DNA of 64,000 nucleotides from Linnemannia hyalina (taxonomy: Eukaryota; Mortierellomycota; Mortierellomycetes; Mortierellales; Mortierellaceae). The stretch lies in NCBI GenBank assembly GCA_019671135.1, contig JAHRHY010000016.1, positions 1,329,033 to 1,393,032 on the forward strand, written 5' to 3'. A program made the position numbers and the translations under genes. The notes beneath the pieces were generated by a model that ran no database searches, was not told the origin of the DNA, and saw only the letters and a program-made list of their open reading frames with translations. Of this stretch, positions 21,946 to 35,458 are shown one piece after another (positions within the stretch are counted from its first letter, which is position 1; each line of letters begins with the position of its first letter).

Positions 21946-24808
21946 TACTTGCTTGGTCGGTTGTGTGGAATGAATAAAGAAGGAGCAGAGGAGAAGGGAA
22001 TGTTTGGTGGGAAAAGGGGAGACTGTTTTTTTGTGGGCTGTGCGGAGATTGGCTGCTGAAAGGTGATGATTCAGGGCATTGTGATGGTACAGGGCGAGTC
22101 TTACTCCTTCCTTCGGAGTGTGTTTCCTCAACACCCCCTATTATGATCTAGGATGGATGCAGTGCCGAGAGAAGTTCAATTGAACAACAGTGGTGCCATA
22201 AAAGAAGACTCCATGACATAGTGCTGACTAGAGTGCCCAGGGGAAGGAAAAGGGAAGGAAGAGACAGGAGAGCTCCGGCAGGGGAGAGGGAAGAGAGGAA
22301 GGGGGAGAAAGACGAAAAAGAAATAACCGCCGTAATGTATCACTTCTGCCTTGACTGATCCCTTCAACGATAGGCCATCGCTCGTATCTGAATGTGGCGG
22401 TACTGTACTTTTGTCTGGCGGCGTGTTTGTCTGTGACACTTGTACACCGAAGGGATGGAGAGGGACCAGCCACAACACACACGACCAAACCCCCCTTTCT
22501 CTGGTCTAGTTAGTAAGCTCTTTCCACCCCTGGCCGTTCCCTTTTCCTCTTTCTTTTTCCGTCTCTTACCTTGCCTCTCATGCGCTCATGAAAGAGCAAA
22601 GGTACACACACAAACATAACAAACGCAGTAAAAGGAACCAAGGCAGAGAATATCCGCACAAGTGAACAAAACGGAAAAAAAAAGAGTTCATCCTCCCACA
22701 CCTACACCCACATTCATGCGCACACGACCAAAAAGGCCCAACACCAAAAGTAAGGTTTTCTTTGTTCATAAACAACAACAACAACAATCCCACATGCTGC
22801 ATACAGTTGAGAACATTTGTGTGTGTGTGTATCAGTTTAGGGTTTAGGCACCGTTTTGAGTGGACCCGACTCTCTGTTTCTCTTTCATCGAGGATGAACG
22901 GGCTGGAGTTCTTTTCTCGACCATGGAACCCACGACCTGAGTAGAGGGAGAAAAAAAAAGCAGGTGCGGATGTGTAAGCCATTGATACAAAATTCAAGGT
23001 TCTGATGGCAGATGGAGGGTGTGATCCGCTCACTGACAAAAGGGCGGGTCTTGGATTCTTGTATCTTTATTCTCAGTTCTGAATGAGCCCTTGCTTGGTG
23101 TGGTTGTTCTTTTTTTTCACACTTCAAGCGACCGCACATGGGTCTGGATGATCAACTGACGCAAAGACGCCGTTCAAAAGGCGTAGGCAGCAGTGGACAC
23201 ATGTTCAAATGGCCAGAGACCTGTGCGGGTTAAACTGACCTTCACCGGGGAACAAGAAATATCCAACGGTCGAGTAGGATCAAACAAAAATAAATCCATG
23301 TGCACTGTACCCCTATAAACCCTCTGACAATAGATCTTTTTCATCCCATCCATCTTTCGTTCGTGAGGAAGGGGTGTGTGCAGGATTGAAACAAAGGGAC
23401 GGACAGAAGGCGCTTTTCTCTTTTGCAGCGGTTTCGTTGGTGCCCTTCCTTCCTGAGGCCTGTCTACTTTCCGAGTCTTCTATATTTTTTGCTGCTTGCT
23501 CGTGTGACATTTTTGTTGGTGCGACATACATAGCGTGTTGTAAAAAAGAGGCAGCCTTGTTCTGAGGGTTTCTTGAAAATGGATGGTTCATGGTTAAGGT
23601 GTGACTAAAAGAGGTCGTTTGGCGGGATGGAGGGAGGAGGGGGGAGAGACGAAGGAGACAAAGAAGAGGTCTTCATCGTCGTTTGGAGACAGAGTTCTGT
23701 ATAGGTTATTACTCTTCGGCCTTTTTTCTCAACGAGCGCAGAGAAAAAGAGGGTTAATAAAGGCAAAAAAAAAAGGACGGAATGGGTTGGGTAGAATGTA
23801 CTCTTTTAAATTGATTATGATGAAAGGATGCATGTATATAGTATGCATGTCTTTCAGGGACCATGACTTTAGAATTTTGGATTCTTGCAAACGTTTTTGG
23901 AAGAAGGTAGTGGAAGAGAAGGAGAGAAAGAGGGAGAGAGAGAGAGAGAGAGATGGGCGGGTGTTAGAAAACCACTCCACCATTCAAGGCGCGTTTGGTT
24001 CTGTTGGATGAGAAAGGGGAAAGAGCGAGAAAGTAAGAAACCTTGTTTTTTCCTCGTTCTCGATTCGAATCATAAAAGAGAAAGATGCTTGGATGTAAGT
24101 GTATACAGTTCATGGAGAAGAAACGAGAAGCAAGAAAGCAGGCGAGTTCCTTATGTAAACTTGTCCTCCTCCTCAATGACAGAAGGACATGCAAGAACGA
24201 GGACCCGCAAGAAGCTGTTGCTTTCTATCCATCGATCCATTTATCGAGCATTGAACAAAAAGAAGAAAAAGAAGAAGAGACGAATAAGGTCCATTTTGCT
24301 CCATTGACCAATCACCGGATGCCCTTGTCCCTTTTTTATCATGTCCTCTGAGGGACTGGTGTCCTTTTCTCTATTGATTCAATTCCCTGGTCTTTGTTTG
24401 AATGAATGCTCCCAACTTGTGCTCAGTCCGCCTCTCCTCTTTCTCCTAGTCCTCTTCCCCCTTCCCTTTCCCCTTCCCCTTTTCTTCATCATTTTCTTTC
24501 TCTTTCTCTCTTTTCTCCCTTCCGCTCATCATCTCCTTCTCACTTCTCATCATCACCCAACTTCAGGACACGCTCGCCTCTTCTTCTTTCCGTCAAGTCA
24601 AGTCAAGTCTTTTTCAAGGGTTCGCTCATCATCATCATCTCCAGCCTGCTGTTAACAACCCCCAACCTGTCTGCCTGCTGCTGATCCGCTCAACGTCATT
24701 ACACACCCAGGACAGGACCTCGTTTAATACTTTCTTGCCCAGTTCAGGACAAGGACACCCTTCTCCCAACAACAACGACAACACCACCAACAACGCATAC
24801 ATACCATC
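21946..24808. other. Intergenic, 2.9 kb
   Basis: No supported gene. Contains a (GA)n tract near 23932-23952. Much of 24420-24720 on the plus strand is CT-rich with TCATCATCATCA words and leads into the transporter start, as expected for a fungal promoter/5'UTR. Confidence 0.4.
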
Positions 24809-27343
24809 ATGAGTTCAGAAAAACATGTGGGATCCCTCCCAACGATACACCACCAGAACGGCCGTGGTCGCCGTAAGTCTTTCTCTTTTCCAACCCCCTT
24901 TGTGGTCTTGTGCAATAACACTAATTCGCTTTCCGTATTTTACGGTGTACCTAAACACACGCATTGCACCAGGAGTGAACAATGGGACGAAAAAGCAGCA
25001 GCAATGAGCAGAGGGCAGGAGATAAGGCATGGGGATAAGAAAGGGACAAGGGACACCGGGAAAGGGGAGACTAAGGGACAACGAGTTATTGTTTCGCTTT
25101 GGTTATTGGGGCCTGGTTGGTCGGTGCTTTTTTATGTTTCTTGTTGTTTCTCTCTTTTTTCTTGCATTGCATTCTCTATGTCCCTCTTGCTTAGTTCCTG
25201 TTTTATCTGATCGAAGCGAAGGAATGGAAGGAGATAAAATGATCCGAAATAGAGAGGCTGGGTGAGTAAAGGCGGAAACCACCAGAGAGTGTGAAAAGGA
25301 GCGAGAAATAGAGGCAAAGGTTACAGTCTGCAGCTAGAATGAGGAGAAGGAGGAGCAAAACAGTGGATGGGCAGAAGCTGCAGCAATAATCAGAGGGAGC
25401 GGAAGAGCAAAACAGTTACCGCTCTTTTCAACTTCCATTGGTCTTCTTCCCTGTTCTTTGTTGTTGGTTTCTTCAATCTGCGTGGAGGGATGGAGCTAAC
25501 TACACCGCCTGGACAACAAGGCCCCATCAAGTAGTCCCTAGCTGTTCCACGGACGTATCAGGATCGGACACACAAACATTTTGACATAATATCAGGACGC
25601 CATGCAAATCGATCAGGACACAGTAACTACCGGGACGCAGTGACAAAGAATGGGACCGTGGAGATCATTATATTTTTGGCAACCATCTGAGCGAGCGCAT
25701 CATTTCTACATGGACGATCAAAGGCCTTTTTTTGATCGGGATGAATCTCGCAAAAAAAAAAAAAAAAGAGTTGCAAAGTATGAATCGACAGAAAAGGGAG
25801 CAGTGCAAAGAGCATCAAAGAGCAGAAGGTGTGTGTCTGTATTGAGAATATGACTGCGTGAAAAAGAACAAAAACAAGGCGGGCCCTCAGTAACGGATGA
25901 TTAGCTTGTGCGCTGTAGCGTGAATATGACTCGTCCATTTTGTTGAATTGGAGAGAATGGTGGACACCCATTGGGAAAAATGAAAGAAAGAGGAACGGGC
26001 GCATTGATGTTGTCGTTCATTCTTTCCATTGGGAGCACAAAATGGCCACAGGGGAGGACAAGGTGGGGAGTTGAAAAAGAAAAAAAAAATATGCTCTCGT
26101 TGCCTTTCAGTGGCCTGCAGAGGCCTGCAGCACTACAGGGAGACACACAGACGTTATGTCCATTCTTTCACACACATCCTTTTAAAAAAAAGCGGATTGA
26201 CTAAACCCTTGTATTGTCTGTCATCATGTAATAGATGAAGGAGCAACTTTTATGGGCGTGTCGATGAAGCACTTGTCGCTCCTGATTCTCCTTCTCCAGA
26301 ACAGTACACTCGTCTTGATGATGCGCTACTCCCGAGTGAACGTCGACCCAGACCAGCCAATGTACCTCGCTTCAACAGCGGTCTTCTTTGCAGAGCTCAT
26401 CAAGCTGCTCGCCTGTGTATTAGTACTCGCCTACAAAACGAAATCCATCCCACGCACATTCTACATCCTCCGCAAGGATATCGTCGACCAGCCTCAGGAG
26501 ATCCTCAAAATGCTGGTGCCTTCAGGACTCTACGCCCTCCAGAACAATCTTCTCTATGTCGCCCTCTCCAACCTCGAGGCCGCCACCTTCCAGGTCACCT
26601 ACCAAATGAAGATTCTCTCGACGGCCGTCTTCTCCGTCATGATGCTCAACCGGAGGCTGACTCGCCAAAAGTGGTTCGCTCTCTGTCTGCTCATGGTTGG
26701 AGTCACGTTGGTCCAGCTCCAGAATGTTGGATCCAAAGTCAGTACTGTGGTGGTCGACAGCAAGGAGGAGGATGAGTTCTCGTCCGACGGACTCGATGGC
26801 GGCATGGGTGACGAACTGGGCGATGCTGGCATGGTGGGCGATATTGTGGACGAGGAGACTGGACCTGTGCAGAACCCCTTTATTGGTCTGGTTGCTGTCT
26901 TGACTTCATGCGTGTCATCTGGATTCGCCGGTTGCTACTTTGAAAAGATTCTCAAGGGCGCAGAGGCCGACATGTGGGTCAGGAACATCCAGCTCGGTCT
27001 TTCGGGAGCCCTGTTCAGTTTCTTGGCTATGTTCTACGATCGCCAGAGAATCTTTGAGGGCGGTATCTTCCAGGGATATACTGCCATGACATGGGTTGTC
27101 GTTGCCAACCAGGCTCTTGGAGGACTGTTGGTCGCCATTGTGGTCAAGTACGCCGACAACATTCTCAAGGGCTTTGCCACCTCGCTGTCGATCATCATCT
27201 CGGGCATTATCTCGGTGTACTTTTTCGACTTTGAGCCATCGATCCAGTTCCAGCTCGGCACTCTTGTCGTCATCTGCTCGACTTATCTCTATGGCCGTCC
27301 CGACTCTGCAGTTCCTGGGTTTATCCGTCCCACCAAGAAGTGA
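24809..27343 (+). CDS. UDP-galactose/nucleotide-sugar transporter (SLC35A family)
   Basis: Exon 1 24809-24872, exon 2 26235-27343, joined in frame across a 1,362-nt GT-AG intron; 390 residues. Exon 2 alone (from the ATG at 26252) codes the whole membrane part. Diagnostic blocks: MKHLSLLILLLQNSTLVLMMRYSR, YLASTAVFFAELIK, YALQNNLLYVALSNLEAATF..TYQMKI and a late GFATSLSIIISGI segment; about ten membrane helices. A Ser/Asp/Glu-rich loop sits between helices 5 and 6. The family moves UDP-sugars into the Golgi lumen in exchange for UMP. An alternative 3' end is possible: a strong GTGAGT at 27340 with acceptor at 27454 would swap the last codon for a tail ending PPPSKF (stop 27488). Substrate (Gal or GlcNAc) cannot be told from sequence. 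Confidence 0.9.
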
Positions 27344-27488
27344 GTCCCTCTTTGTTTTGTTCTGGCATGGTATAATGTTCTTTAGTGGTTGTGACAAAAT
27401 GACTCATTGCTTTGCTATTTGTTGTTGTGTTCTTCATCGATCGCCCTTCTTTAGGAGACAGAGTATCCCACCACCAAGCAAATTTTAG

Positions 27489-29384
27489 ACGACTTTATCA
27501 CATCGTTTGATAGTTTCTCGTGGACTTTTTTTTTCAGCAGCTCGGTGGAAGCGAAGGGATGCGACGGTGGAATATCGGTCAGGGCTCCTTTCCATATCAT
27601 ATTTTGTATCAATGGTGGCCATTCGGAGCGTCTGGAGCATTGCCCGGTCACGAGACTATCAGGACCATCTGATCCACGGCTCAGGAACCAAGATGCTACC
27701 AACATCCCAGGTGTCACAAAGCTACTCTCCCACACACATAGACAAACGGCCTCGTTCTTTTCCTTTTTCTTTCTCTTTTCTTGCTTCTCACCTTTCCACA
27801 CCTTCCTTCTCTTGATCTGCTCAACAAAAATAACATAACAAACCACCCCGTCAACAGCAACAAAACAAAAAAACGCCAAACCTACTTGACGCTGGTTCGC
27901 TTGTACAGTTACCTTTCCCCTCACCTTCATTTACTTAATTCTTTTGCTACTTGTTCTTTCGTTGTTTTTTACTTTCCCTCGAAAACCATTAAAAATACAT
28001 TATATACATGAACGCACATGCACGCTGGCTTTGTCTCCGAGGATTGGTTCTTGTTCAACTGCATTGTAATTTCGGGAACACGGAAATGATGGCGTGAAGC
28101 AGGGGAGAGGGTTATGAAGAGTGTGTGAGGTGAGGAGAGAAAGAAGGGAGAAGGTTAGATTATCAAACACATGTGAATTGGGCTGGTAAGAAAAAGAAAT
28201 GCGCCCTTTTCTTTTTTCCTTCTTCCCCCCTCTGCATGGTTTTTTTTTCGCCTTTCTGTACGTGCTCTACTTGCAACTCACCTCTTGATTCCTTCCGTCC
28301 ATCCATCCTTCCTTTTACTCCTCGTCTTTGTGTGTGTGGTCCCCAAAAAGCAGGTGCAGTCTGCAGTCAAGTGAAACCAAACCGTATTAGGATTTTTTGA
28401 AGCAGCGCAGAGAGAATAGCGAGGCAGTGGATGGTCGGACGAAATGGATGGATGAGACGAGCACATACTCTGAGAGCCTCTTATCGTCTTTTTTTTCCTT
28501 TTGTTTTCTTTTGTTTTCTTTTATTTATTTCGTTTTCTTTGTGAACAGGTGAGGATTATTGGGGAGTGTGAGAAGGTGTGCATGGTGACACTTGGCATGT
28601 GGCAATAATAATAACAACAGCGAAAGGGATCAATTAGGCCGGAGAAAAAAAAGAAAAAAAAAGAGAGAGAGAGAGGTCTATCTCATGAGAGGAGGAGGGA
28701 GCTGCGATTCCCATGGGAGGACACACACATGGCGAGAGAGAGACACCAAGGGGAGAGAGTTTGGAGAAACCAGTACGTGAACACTTTTTTTTGTATCGCC
28801 TGTTTATCATGTTGAACTGTAGTGTGCCACTAGTTCCGAGACCAATAGTCAAGGACGGACGGACAATTGATGGGTCCCCCCGTTCATTGATTGTCCTTGG
28901 AAGTAGCCTTTTTCTGCCGTGGTTAGACCCACCACAAGTAACAACTATAAACATACCTCGGATCCACTTTGCACTTTGCTCTGAGAACTGTTACCCCTGG
29001 ATGGTGCGTTTTGTTTATCACCTTATTTTTTGTTTCTGAATGAACAAGCGATCCCGATTCGATTCTAATTCTTTTGAACAGGCACACGTACAAGCTGGGT
29101 TTAAATCGTTTTTTATTTGGGATGTCTGGGGGAGAGAAAGGGGAGAAGGGGACAGAAGAGGAGAGAAGCCAGTTGGCTTGTCGGGAGGGGAAACTGAACC
29201 GAACAGGGTGCTCTCTCTTCGTTTTCACCTGTCTTTATCTTCCTGCTCGTTTCTTGTGTCTCTTCTTTTCCTCTTTTTTCTTTTCTTCTTCTTTGTTCAC
29301 TCCTTCCACCACCCTCTCCTTCCACCCTCCTCCTCCCCCTTCCCTTTTCCCCTTTCCTTCCTTTTCGACTCTCTTTCATCAACC
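27489..29384. other. Intergenic
   Basis: No supported gene. Low-complexity CT-rich DNA at 29220-29380 leads to the desaturase start. Confidence 0.4.
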
Positions 29385-31749
29385 ATGGCTGCCACCCCCA
29401 GTAAGTAGCAACCCCCTCTCTTATCATCCTTCCCTCATTTTTTGATCTGATGATCACCTTATTTTCATATGTGATCAAACACATCCCCATCAAAACATAG
29501 CCGTTGATATCAAACAATCACACCTCGAACCATCACTAACGAAATAGCTTTCCCTCTTCCCTCCTCTCCCCTTCTTCCCTCCCTCCCTCCTTCCTCTCTT
29601 TCTTTTCAACCAAAAACGATGAATTAGGCATCAGGACGTTCACCCGGTCCGAGATCCTCAATGTCGAGGCTCTCAATGAGGGCAAGAAGGATGCCGAGGC
29701 ACCTTTTTTGATGATCATCGACAACAAGGTCTATGATGTCCGCGAGTTTGTGCCCGATCACCCCGGTGGAAGTGTTATCTTGACACACGTTGGCAAGGAC
29801 GGCACCGGTAAGCTTACTTACACCTTCGTATACTTTGGGGAATATGGGCGGTTGTTTACTTTGTGGTTAACTACAAAGACCTGAATGAAAAGAAAGTTGA
29901 GAGCAGATGAAACGGGATTGAGTCCCAGTTGACCGGGATTCCGAACGGACATCTGAGATGGAAAAAAAAAAAAAAAAAAAAAAAAAAGAAAGACGATGGG
30001 GGAGATGATGGTTGTGGTTATTAATGACCTTGACCGTTATCTCTTCTCTTCTCATTGTTGTTTGTTGTTTTGACCCTGAAAAAGGGAAGGGTGGCTGCAT
30101 TGCCCATTATCGATTGGGAAACAAGGAGCTGTACAAACCGAGGGATACTCACGCCACTTGCCAACACACAGAGAAGAACAGACTGAGACGGAGACATGCA
30201 GATAGCACGCCACAGACGATAGACAATGCCCCGCAGACAGCCAAGTCATGCGAAAGAACGGGATAGACAGCAGATGGAACAAACAGCAGGCACTTCAATT
30301 GGACTCGAGGAACAGGAAAAAAATACGTGGGTGTCGGGACACACTCCTGCACAAACAGGCTGCATCCCCAACATAACTATAATACGATTTATTATTTGTT
30401 ATTCCATATACATCGAGCAACAGTATCCACACCAACAGACAACAACAGACAACAACAACAATATTCACTTCACAAAAAAATATCCCCGCTACCTCTCTGT
30501 CCCTCGCAAACACCTTCTCAATGTCTCCTGTTTCGTGTTTCTAACGCCTCTTTCCCCTTTCGTCAATCTAGATGTGTTTGATACGTTCCACCCAGAGGCT
30601 GCGTGGGAGACACTCGCCAACTTCTACGTCGGCGACATTGCTGAGCACGACCGCGCGATCAAGGGCGACGACTTTGCGGCCGAGGTGCGCAAGCTCCGCT
30701 CGCTCTTCCAGTCCTTGGGCTATTACGACTCCTCCAAGGCGTATTACGCCTTCAAGGTCTCTTTCAACCTCTGTCTCTGGGTCCTCTCGACTATCATCGT
30801 CGCCAAGTGGGGCCAGACCTCGACCTTGGCCACAATTGCTTCAGCCACGATCTTGGGAGTCTTCTGGCAGCAGTGCGGTTGGCTCGCCCACGATTTCTTG
30901 CACCACCAGGTCTTCCAAGATCGCTTCTGGGGAGACCTCTTCGGAGCTTTCCTCGGAGGTGTCTGCCAAGGTTTCTCGTCCTCCTGGTGGAAGGATAAGC
31001 ACAACACTCACCACGCTGCGCCTAACGTTCATGGAGAGGATCCCGATATTGATACTCACCCCCTGTTGACCTGGAGTGAGCACGCCTTGGAGATGTTCTC
31101 GGATGTGCCCGATGAGGAATTGACCAAGATGTGGTCTCGTTTCATGGTCTTGAACCAGACCTGGTTCTACTTCCCCATTCTGTCCTTTGCCCGTCTCTCC
31201 TGGTGCCTCCAGTCGATCCTCTTTGTCCTCCCCAACGGCCAGGCCCACAAGCCCTCAGGAGCCCGCGTCCCCATTTCCCTTGTCGAGCAGCTCTCGTTGG
31301 CCATGCACTGGACCTGGTACTTTGCCACCATGTTCCTCTTCATCAAGGACCCCGTCAACATGATCGTCTACTTCCTCGTTTCTCAGGCCGTCTGTGGAAA
31401 CCTTCTTGCCATTGTCTTCTCCCTCAACCACAACGGTATGCCCGTCATCTCCAGGGAGGAAGCTGTCGACATGGATTTCTTCACCAAGCAGATTATTACT
31501 GGCCGTGATGTTCACCCTAGTCTGTTCGCCAACTGGTTTACTGGTGGATTGAACTACCAGATTGAGCACCACTTGTTCCCCTCGATGCCTCGTCATAACT
31601 TCTCGAAGATCCAACCTGCGGTCGAGACCTTGTGCAAGAAGTACGGAGTGAGGTACCATACTACGGGAATTATTGGTGGTACAGTTGAGGTCTTTGCTCG
31701 TCTCAACGAGGTCTCCAAAGCCGCCTCCAAGATGGGCAAGTCCTCCTAA
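29385..31749 (+). CDS. Delta-6 front-end fatty acid desaturase with N-terminal cytochrome b5
   Basis: Exons 29385-29400, 29628-29807 and 30572-31749, joined in frame; 457 residues, the size I know for the Mortierella alpina delta-6 enzyme, which it closely resembles. Cytochrome b5 domain with heme motif HPGG near residue 50. Histidine boxes HDFLHH, HNTHH and QIEHH; Gln in the third box is the front-end signature. Two hydrophobic blocks flank them. It introduces a double bond at carbon 6 of linoleate or alpha-linolenate in the ER, an early step to arachidonic acid. Intron 2 is long (764 nt) and contains a poly-A tract at about 29960-29986. The downstream prefoldin gene is convergent. A delta-5 role is unlikely given the overall match, but substrate specificity is not proven by sequence. 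Confidence 0.93.
29959..29986. repeat. Poly-A tract in desaturase intron 2
   Basis: Uninterrupted A run of about 27 bp inside the 764-nt intron; could be the tail of a short retroposed insert, but no target duplication was found. Confidence 0.6.
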
Positions 31750-32444
31750 ATCTCTTGTCCTGTCCAAGACCAAGCAGCTCTTTTGGTTGTCCGTTTGAAC
31801 CCTCTTTACATTCCTTTTCTTTCATTTCTTCATTACAGGTTTCTTTCTTCAGGAGAGGCGAACCTATTCATCATTTTTCGTTCTTGAATATATATATCTT
31901 ACTATTTGAACTCTTTTTGTGCAGCATAAAGAACAACATCCTCTCTTCTGGGGAGCGATTGTGATCTCTCCATTCTTCACCTCATACCATTTACCGTCCT
32001 TTCTCTTCATGTTGTTTTGTCTGTTCTTTGTTTTCACTTTTCTGTTCAAGTTGTAATAAAAAAAATAAGAATCATCATCATCTTCGTGCCCGTCGCTGTC
32101 CATTACTTATCACTGACTTTTTACCAAACCCCTTTCTTGGTTTTCTCAGAAAAAGCGCTGGATAACAGAATGGAACGGTTCAAGGACGACCGTTCCATTG
32201 TCTCCTCCTTAGGCATACTCCTTTTTACACAGCAAAAAAAGTTCTCTCTCCCCTCCCCAAACAATGATAAACGTCACCCACGCGTCCAGAGCAGTTCTTC
32301 GAGAAAATGAATCCGCTCCCATTCGCCTCTTCCCTTTAACACCAAAGGAAGAGTTGGATACGATGTCCTTGATTGAGAACTGATGTTGTTATTGATGTAT
32401 TATGTTGTTTTTTTTATTCCCTGTTGTCGAGTCGTTTCCAGTTT
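31750..32444. other. Convergent 3' intergenic region
   Basis: Between the tail ends of the desaturase and prefoldin genes. AATAAA-like words and T-rich stretches near 32030-32060 could serve 3' processing. No gene. Confidence 0.4.
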
Positions 32445-33272
32445 TTAATTTTTGGCGGATTGTTGCTGGAGCGCGGTCTGGGTCTGGACCAACTCCATCC
32501 TCTTCTTCTCCGTCTTTTCTTGCAAGTCATTCAACTGCTTCTCCACACGCTCACTACGAAAAAAGGTAGGTAATAAAACGCCGTATTAGTCACCTCTTCA
32601 TCATGAAAAAAACACAAACGCGACACAGGCGTAGAATAAAGAAACAAAGACAAGGGGAGGTTTTTTGCTTACATCTCGGCCTGGATGAAATCGATACGCT
32701 TGTCGACATTGGTGACGGCCTCGACTTTATCCTGCTTGGTGAGGACGGGGCCGATGAGTTTGTAGATGTTGGCGTCGTCCTTCAGGAGTTTGAACTCGTC
32801 CTGGACCAGCTTGTTTTCTTGGAGTTGAGAATCCAGTCTCTGCCTTGACTCGACTGCCTTTGCGTAGTCTGTTTTTCCATGTAGTGGTTGGGTAGGGTAA
32901 AAAGAGGGTAGAGTGGGGCGCGGTGTTAGGGCGTATACGATTGGGATGACCACCTCAAGTATGAGAGGATGCAGGTATATCTCCATGACCAATGCCTATG
33001 AAGGCAGGTATGAAGGTGTAAACGTTTGTCCAGGGTTTCTCCACTATGATGACTCCCTTTGTGGGTAAGAAAAGTGTAGACAAGACGTGACGCCTCCAAC
33101 ACGTTTCCTAATATCAGTCCAAGTGCGAGATGCTGAGTGTGTTGCGGCACGGTTCCTGATGCTCAAAGGGTGATGTAAGAAGAGGTTTGAGAAAATTACC
33201 CTTCTGCAAGGTCTGGTAGGCGGCAGAGTCGGTCTCGAGCTTGCGCTGTAATGCTGTGATGGTTGCCGACAT
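32445..33272 (-). CDS. pfd6: Prefoldin subunit 6
   Basis: Exons 33272-33200, 32868-32673, 32553-32445; all GT-AG and in frame; 125 residues. Coiled coil, a central beta-hairpin segment IYKLIGPVLTKQDKVEA and a second coiled coil give the beta-type prefoldin layout; the YKLIGPVLTKQD block is the family signature for subunit 6 (Yke2). It is one of six subunits of the cytosolic chaperone that hands nascent actin and tubulin to CCT. The gene is divergent from RPB5, with about 385 bp between the start codons. Confidence 0.92.
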
Positions 33273-33657
33273 GATGATTCCTGTGTTCCTGAAAGTGTGA
33301 TGAGAAGGGCGTCCAGCTGCTCGTCGTTCTTGTAGCCAGAGATGATCTTTTGCGGCCCTTCCGCGGTTCCTCGTGACGGTCAGGAAGGCGATCTGATCGC
33401 AGGCGTTATACATCTCATCAAGCTCGCGATTTTTTTTTTTTTTTTTTTTGGGTTGGCTGCGACCAAGGACAGCCGGTGGCTTTGCCTCTTGAAGTTGTTT
33501 GCCTAGCTCTCTACATAAACGTACTTTTTGTGCTTCGCTTTTTTTTTCCTTTTGTCCATCAACTTCGCCAGTGTTCACCTCCAGCTCCTCCGCTAGACTC
33601 TCTCTTTCTTTTTTTTTCTCCTCTCATTTCAACACAACACCCCTTTTTCACACTACA
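33273..33657. promoter_or_regulatory. Shared divergent promoter region of PFD6 and RPB5
   Basis: 385 bp between two start codons facing apart, with a poly-T run at about 33430-33449. Poly(dA:dT) runs commonly exclude nucleosomes in fungal promoters. Co-regulation is inference. Confidence 0.45.
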
Positions 33658-35180
33658 ATGGATAACGAGTCTCGCGAAATCGTCCGTCTCTGGAGAGTCT
33701 ACAGAACCATCCATCAACTCTGCGCTCACAGAGTAAGGAATCGTTTTTATTTGTTGATTACCAGAAAGTGATCAACACACCATTCCACCCAGCATCTTCC
33801 GCTTGCACTTCCTCCTCAAGAGACAACAACAGCAACAACAATAACAACTTCCGAGAAGACGCCTCGTTGCTGACTTACACACCTCCCTCCCCACCAACTG
33901 CTGTACCAATAGGGCTACCTGATTGCTCAGAATGAGTTGGACCAGGACCTTGAGAAGTTCACCGGCTTGTTTGCCAGTCACGGAAAGGTTGAGTAAGTAA
34001 CCTCAGCTGGCACGCTTCTGTCCGTTTTACTCCATGGAGAGGATATCCCAGTACAAGGATCGGAACCAGGATCTGTTGTACGGAGCTACATACTCGTGTC
34101 GCTGGAAGAAGAACGTGTCCGTTACACCAGGAAACCAAGAAGAGGGAAGGGGGTTTGGCCATAGTACTCGGGCGCTAGCAACATGGCACTACCTGGGCAA
34201 GGACAGAGTATTAGAGTGCTGCATGAAACGATTGCTTCTATAAGGAGTGGTGACTAGTATCAGGAAGGACATTGTGGCGACGGCAGGATCAACGTGAAAC
34301 GAAGGGCTGATCGCAACCGACACACTACAGTTGTTACGGCGCAGGACACACTTTGGCTATAGAGGGCGTTGCACGATCGGTTAAGGATAGGACTGGCCAC
34401 TCAGTGCTTCCACATTAGCGGAACTTGCGCCTATTTCGACAAGAAACCAAGATATGTCTCCTTTTCTTATTACCTAACACATGTGTGAACTTTTCCTTAA
34501 TAATAGCCGTAACGCGTTGATGTTCATGGTCCAGAAGAAGGATGACCCCGCAGATCAGATGCTTGTCTTCTTCCCCGACGAGACCTCTGTCGGTGTCAAG
34601 ACCATCAAGAAGTAAGCTGGATAACAGATCATAACCACAACTGACATATGTGATCAAGCAGTGTACTGACTAAAGCAATCGTCATGACATAATAGGTACT
34701 GCGAGTTGATGGTTGCAAAGTCGGTTGGACGCGGAATTGTTATTTACCAGGACAAGATCACACCCATGGCTACCAAGGTCATCAGCGAAGTCAGCCACAG
34801 CTACCACTTGGAGTCCTTCCAGGAGGCAGATCTCCTCGTCAACATCACAGAGCACACCCTCGTCCCAGAACACGTTGTTCTTTCCTCCGAGGAGAAGGAG
34901 GCCCTCTTGAAGCGCTAGTATGTCTTATTTTTTGCAGGATCCATTTTCAACTCATACCAGGATACGTAGAGTTGAGTCCTCCGATGATTGTCCCTCTCAT
35001 ACTCACCAATTTGATGTCTATATCTTTTCTTATAGCCGTTTGAAGGAGACTCAGTTGCCTCGCATCCAGCCTTCAGATCCTATCGCAAGATACTACGGAT
35101 TGGCTCGTGGACAGGTTGTCAAGATTATGAGGCCGTCCGAGACGAGTGGTCGTTATGTCAGTTACCGTCTCTGCTACTAA
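33658..35180 (+). CDS. rpb5: RNA polymerase subunit RPABC1 (RPB5)
   Basis: Five exons: 33658-33732, 33913-33992, 34507-34611, 34696-34917, 35036-35180; all GT-AG and in frame; 208 residues, near the family length. N-terminal jaw domain starts [17 protein letters not shown]; assembly domain includes [32 protein letters not shown] and [17 protein letters not shown], which are near-invariant. Shared by RNA polymerases I, II and III, where it forms the lower jaw on downstream DNA. Its third intron region is long (514 nt between exons 2 and 3). Confidence 0.95.
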
Positions 35181-35458
35181 ACTTGCTTTTTTTTTTCTCT
35201 TGCGTGATTGAGAGACCATGTGGAGGCGCGTTTTTTTATTTTACGAGTTGACCACAACTCGAGATCTTGCACACAGGAGGAAGCACACAGCACAACACAG
35301 CAGCGGGGATTGACATGAGTTGAAGGCGATTCGTGGATTTTGGATTGAAGAGTTTTTAGCATGGAAAAATATAATAAAATTGCATAACAACAACATGTGC
35401 GAGAGGCGGGTACTATCATTTTGGAGAGGTGCCTGGGGATTCAGATCATCGTGTTCAT

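Noticed and set aside
24341..24684. Plus-strand hydrophobic Leu/Phe/Pro/Ser-rich ORFs
   Set aside because: Translation of CT-rich low-complexity leader DNA upstream of the transporter.
29040..29517. Overlapping ORFs on both strands upstream of the desaturase
   Set aside because: Low-complexity TC-rich promoter/5'UTR; no conserved content.
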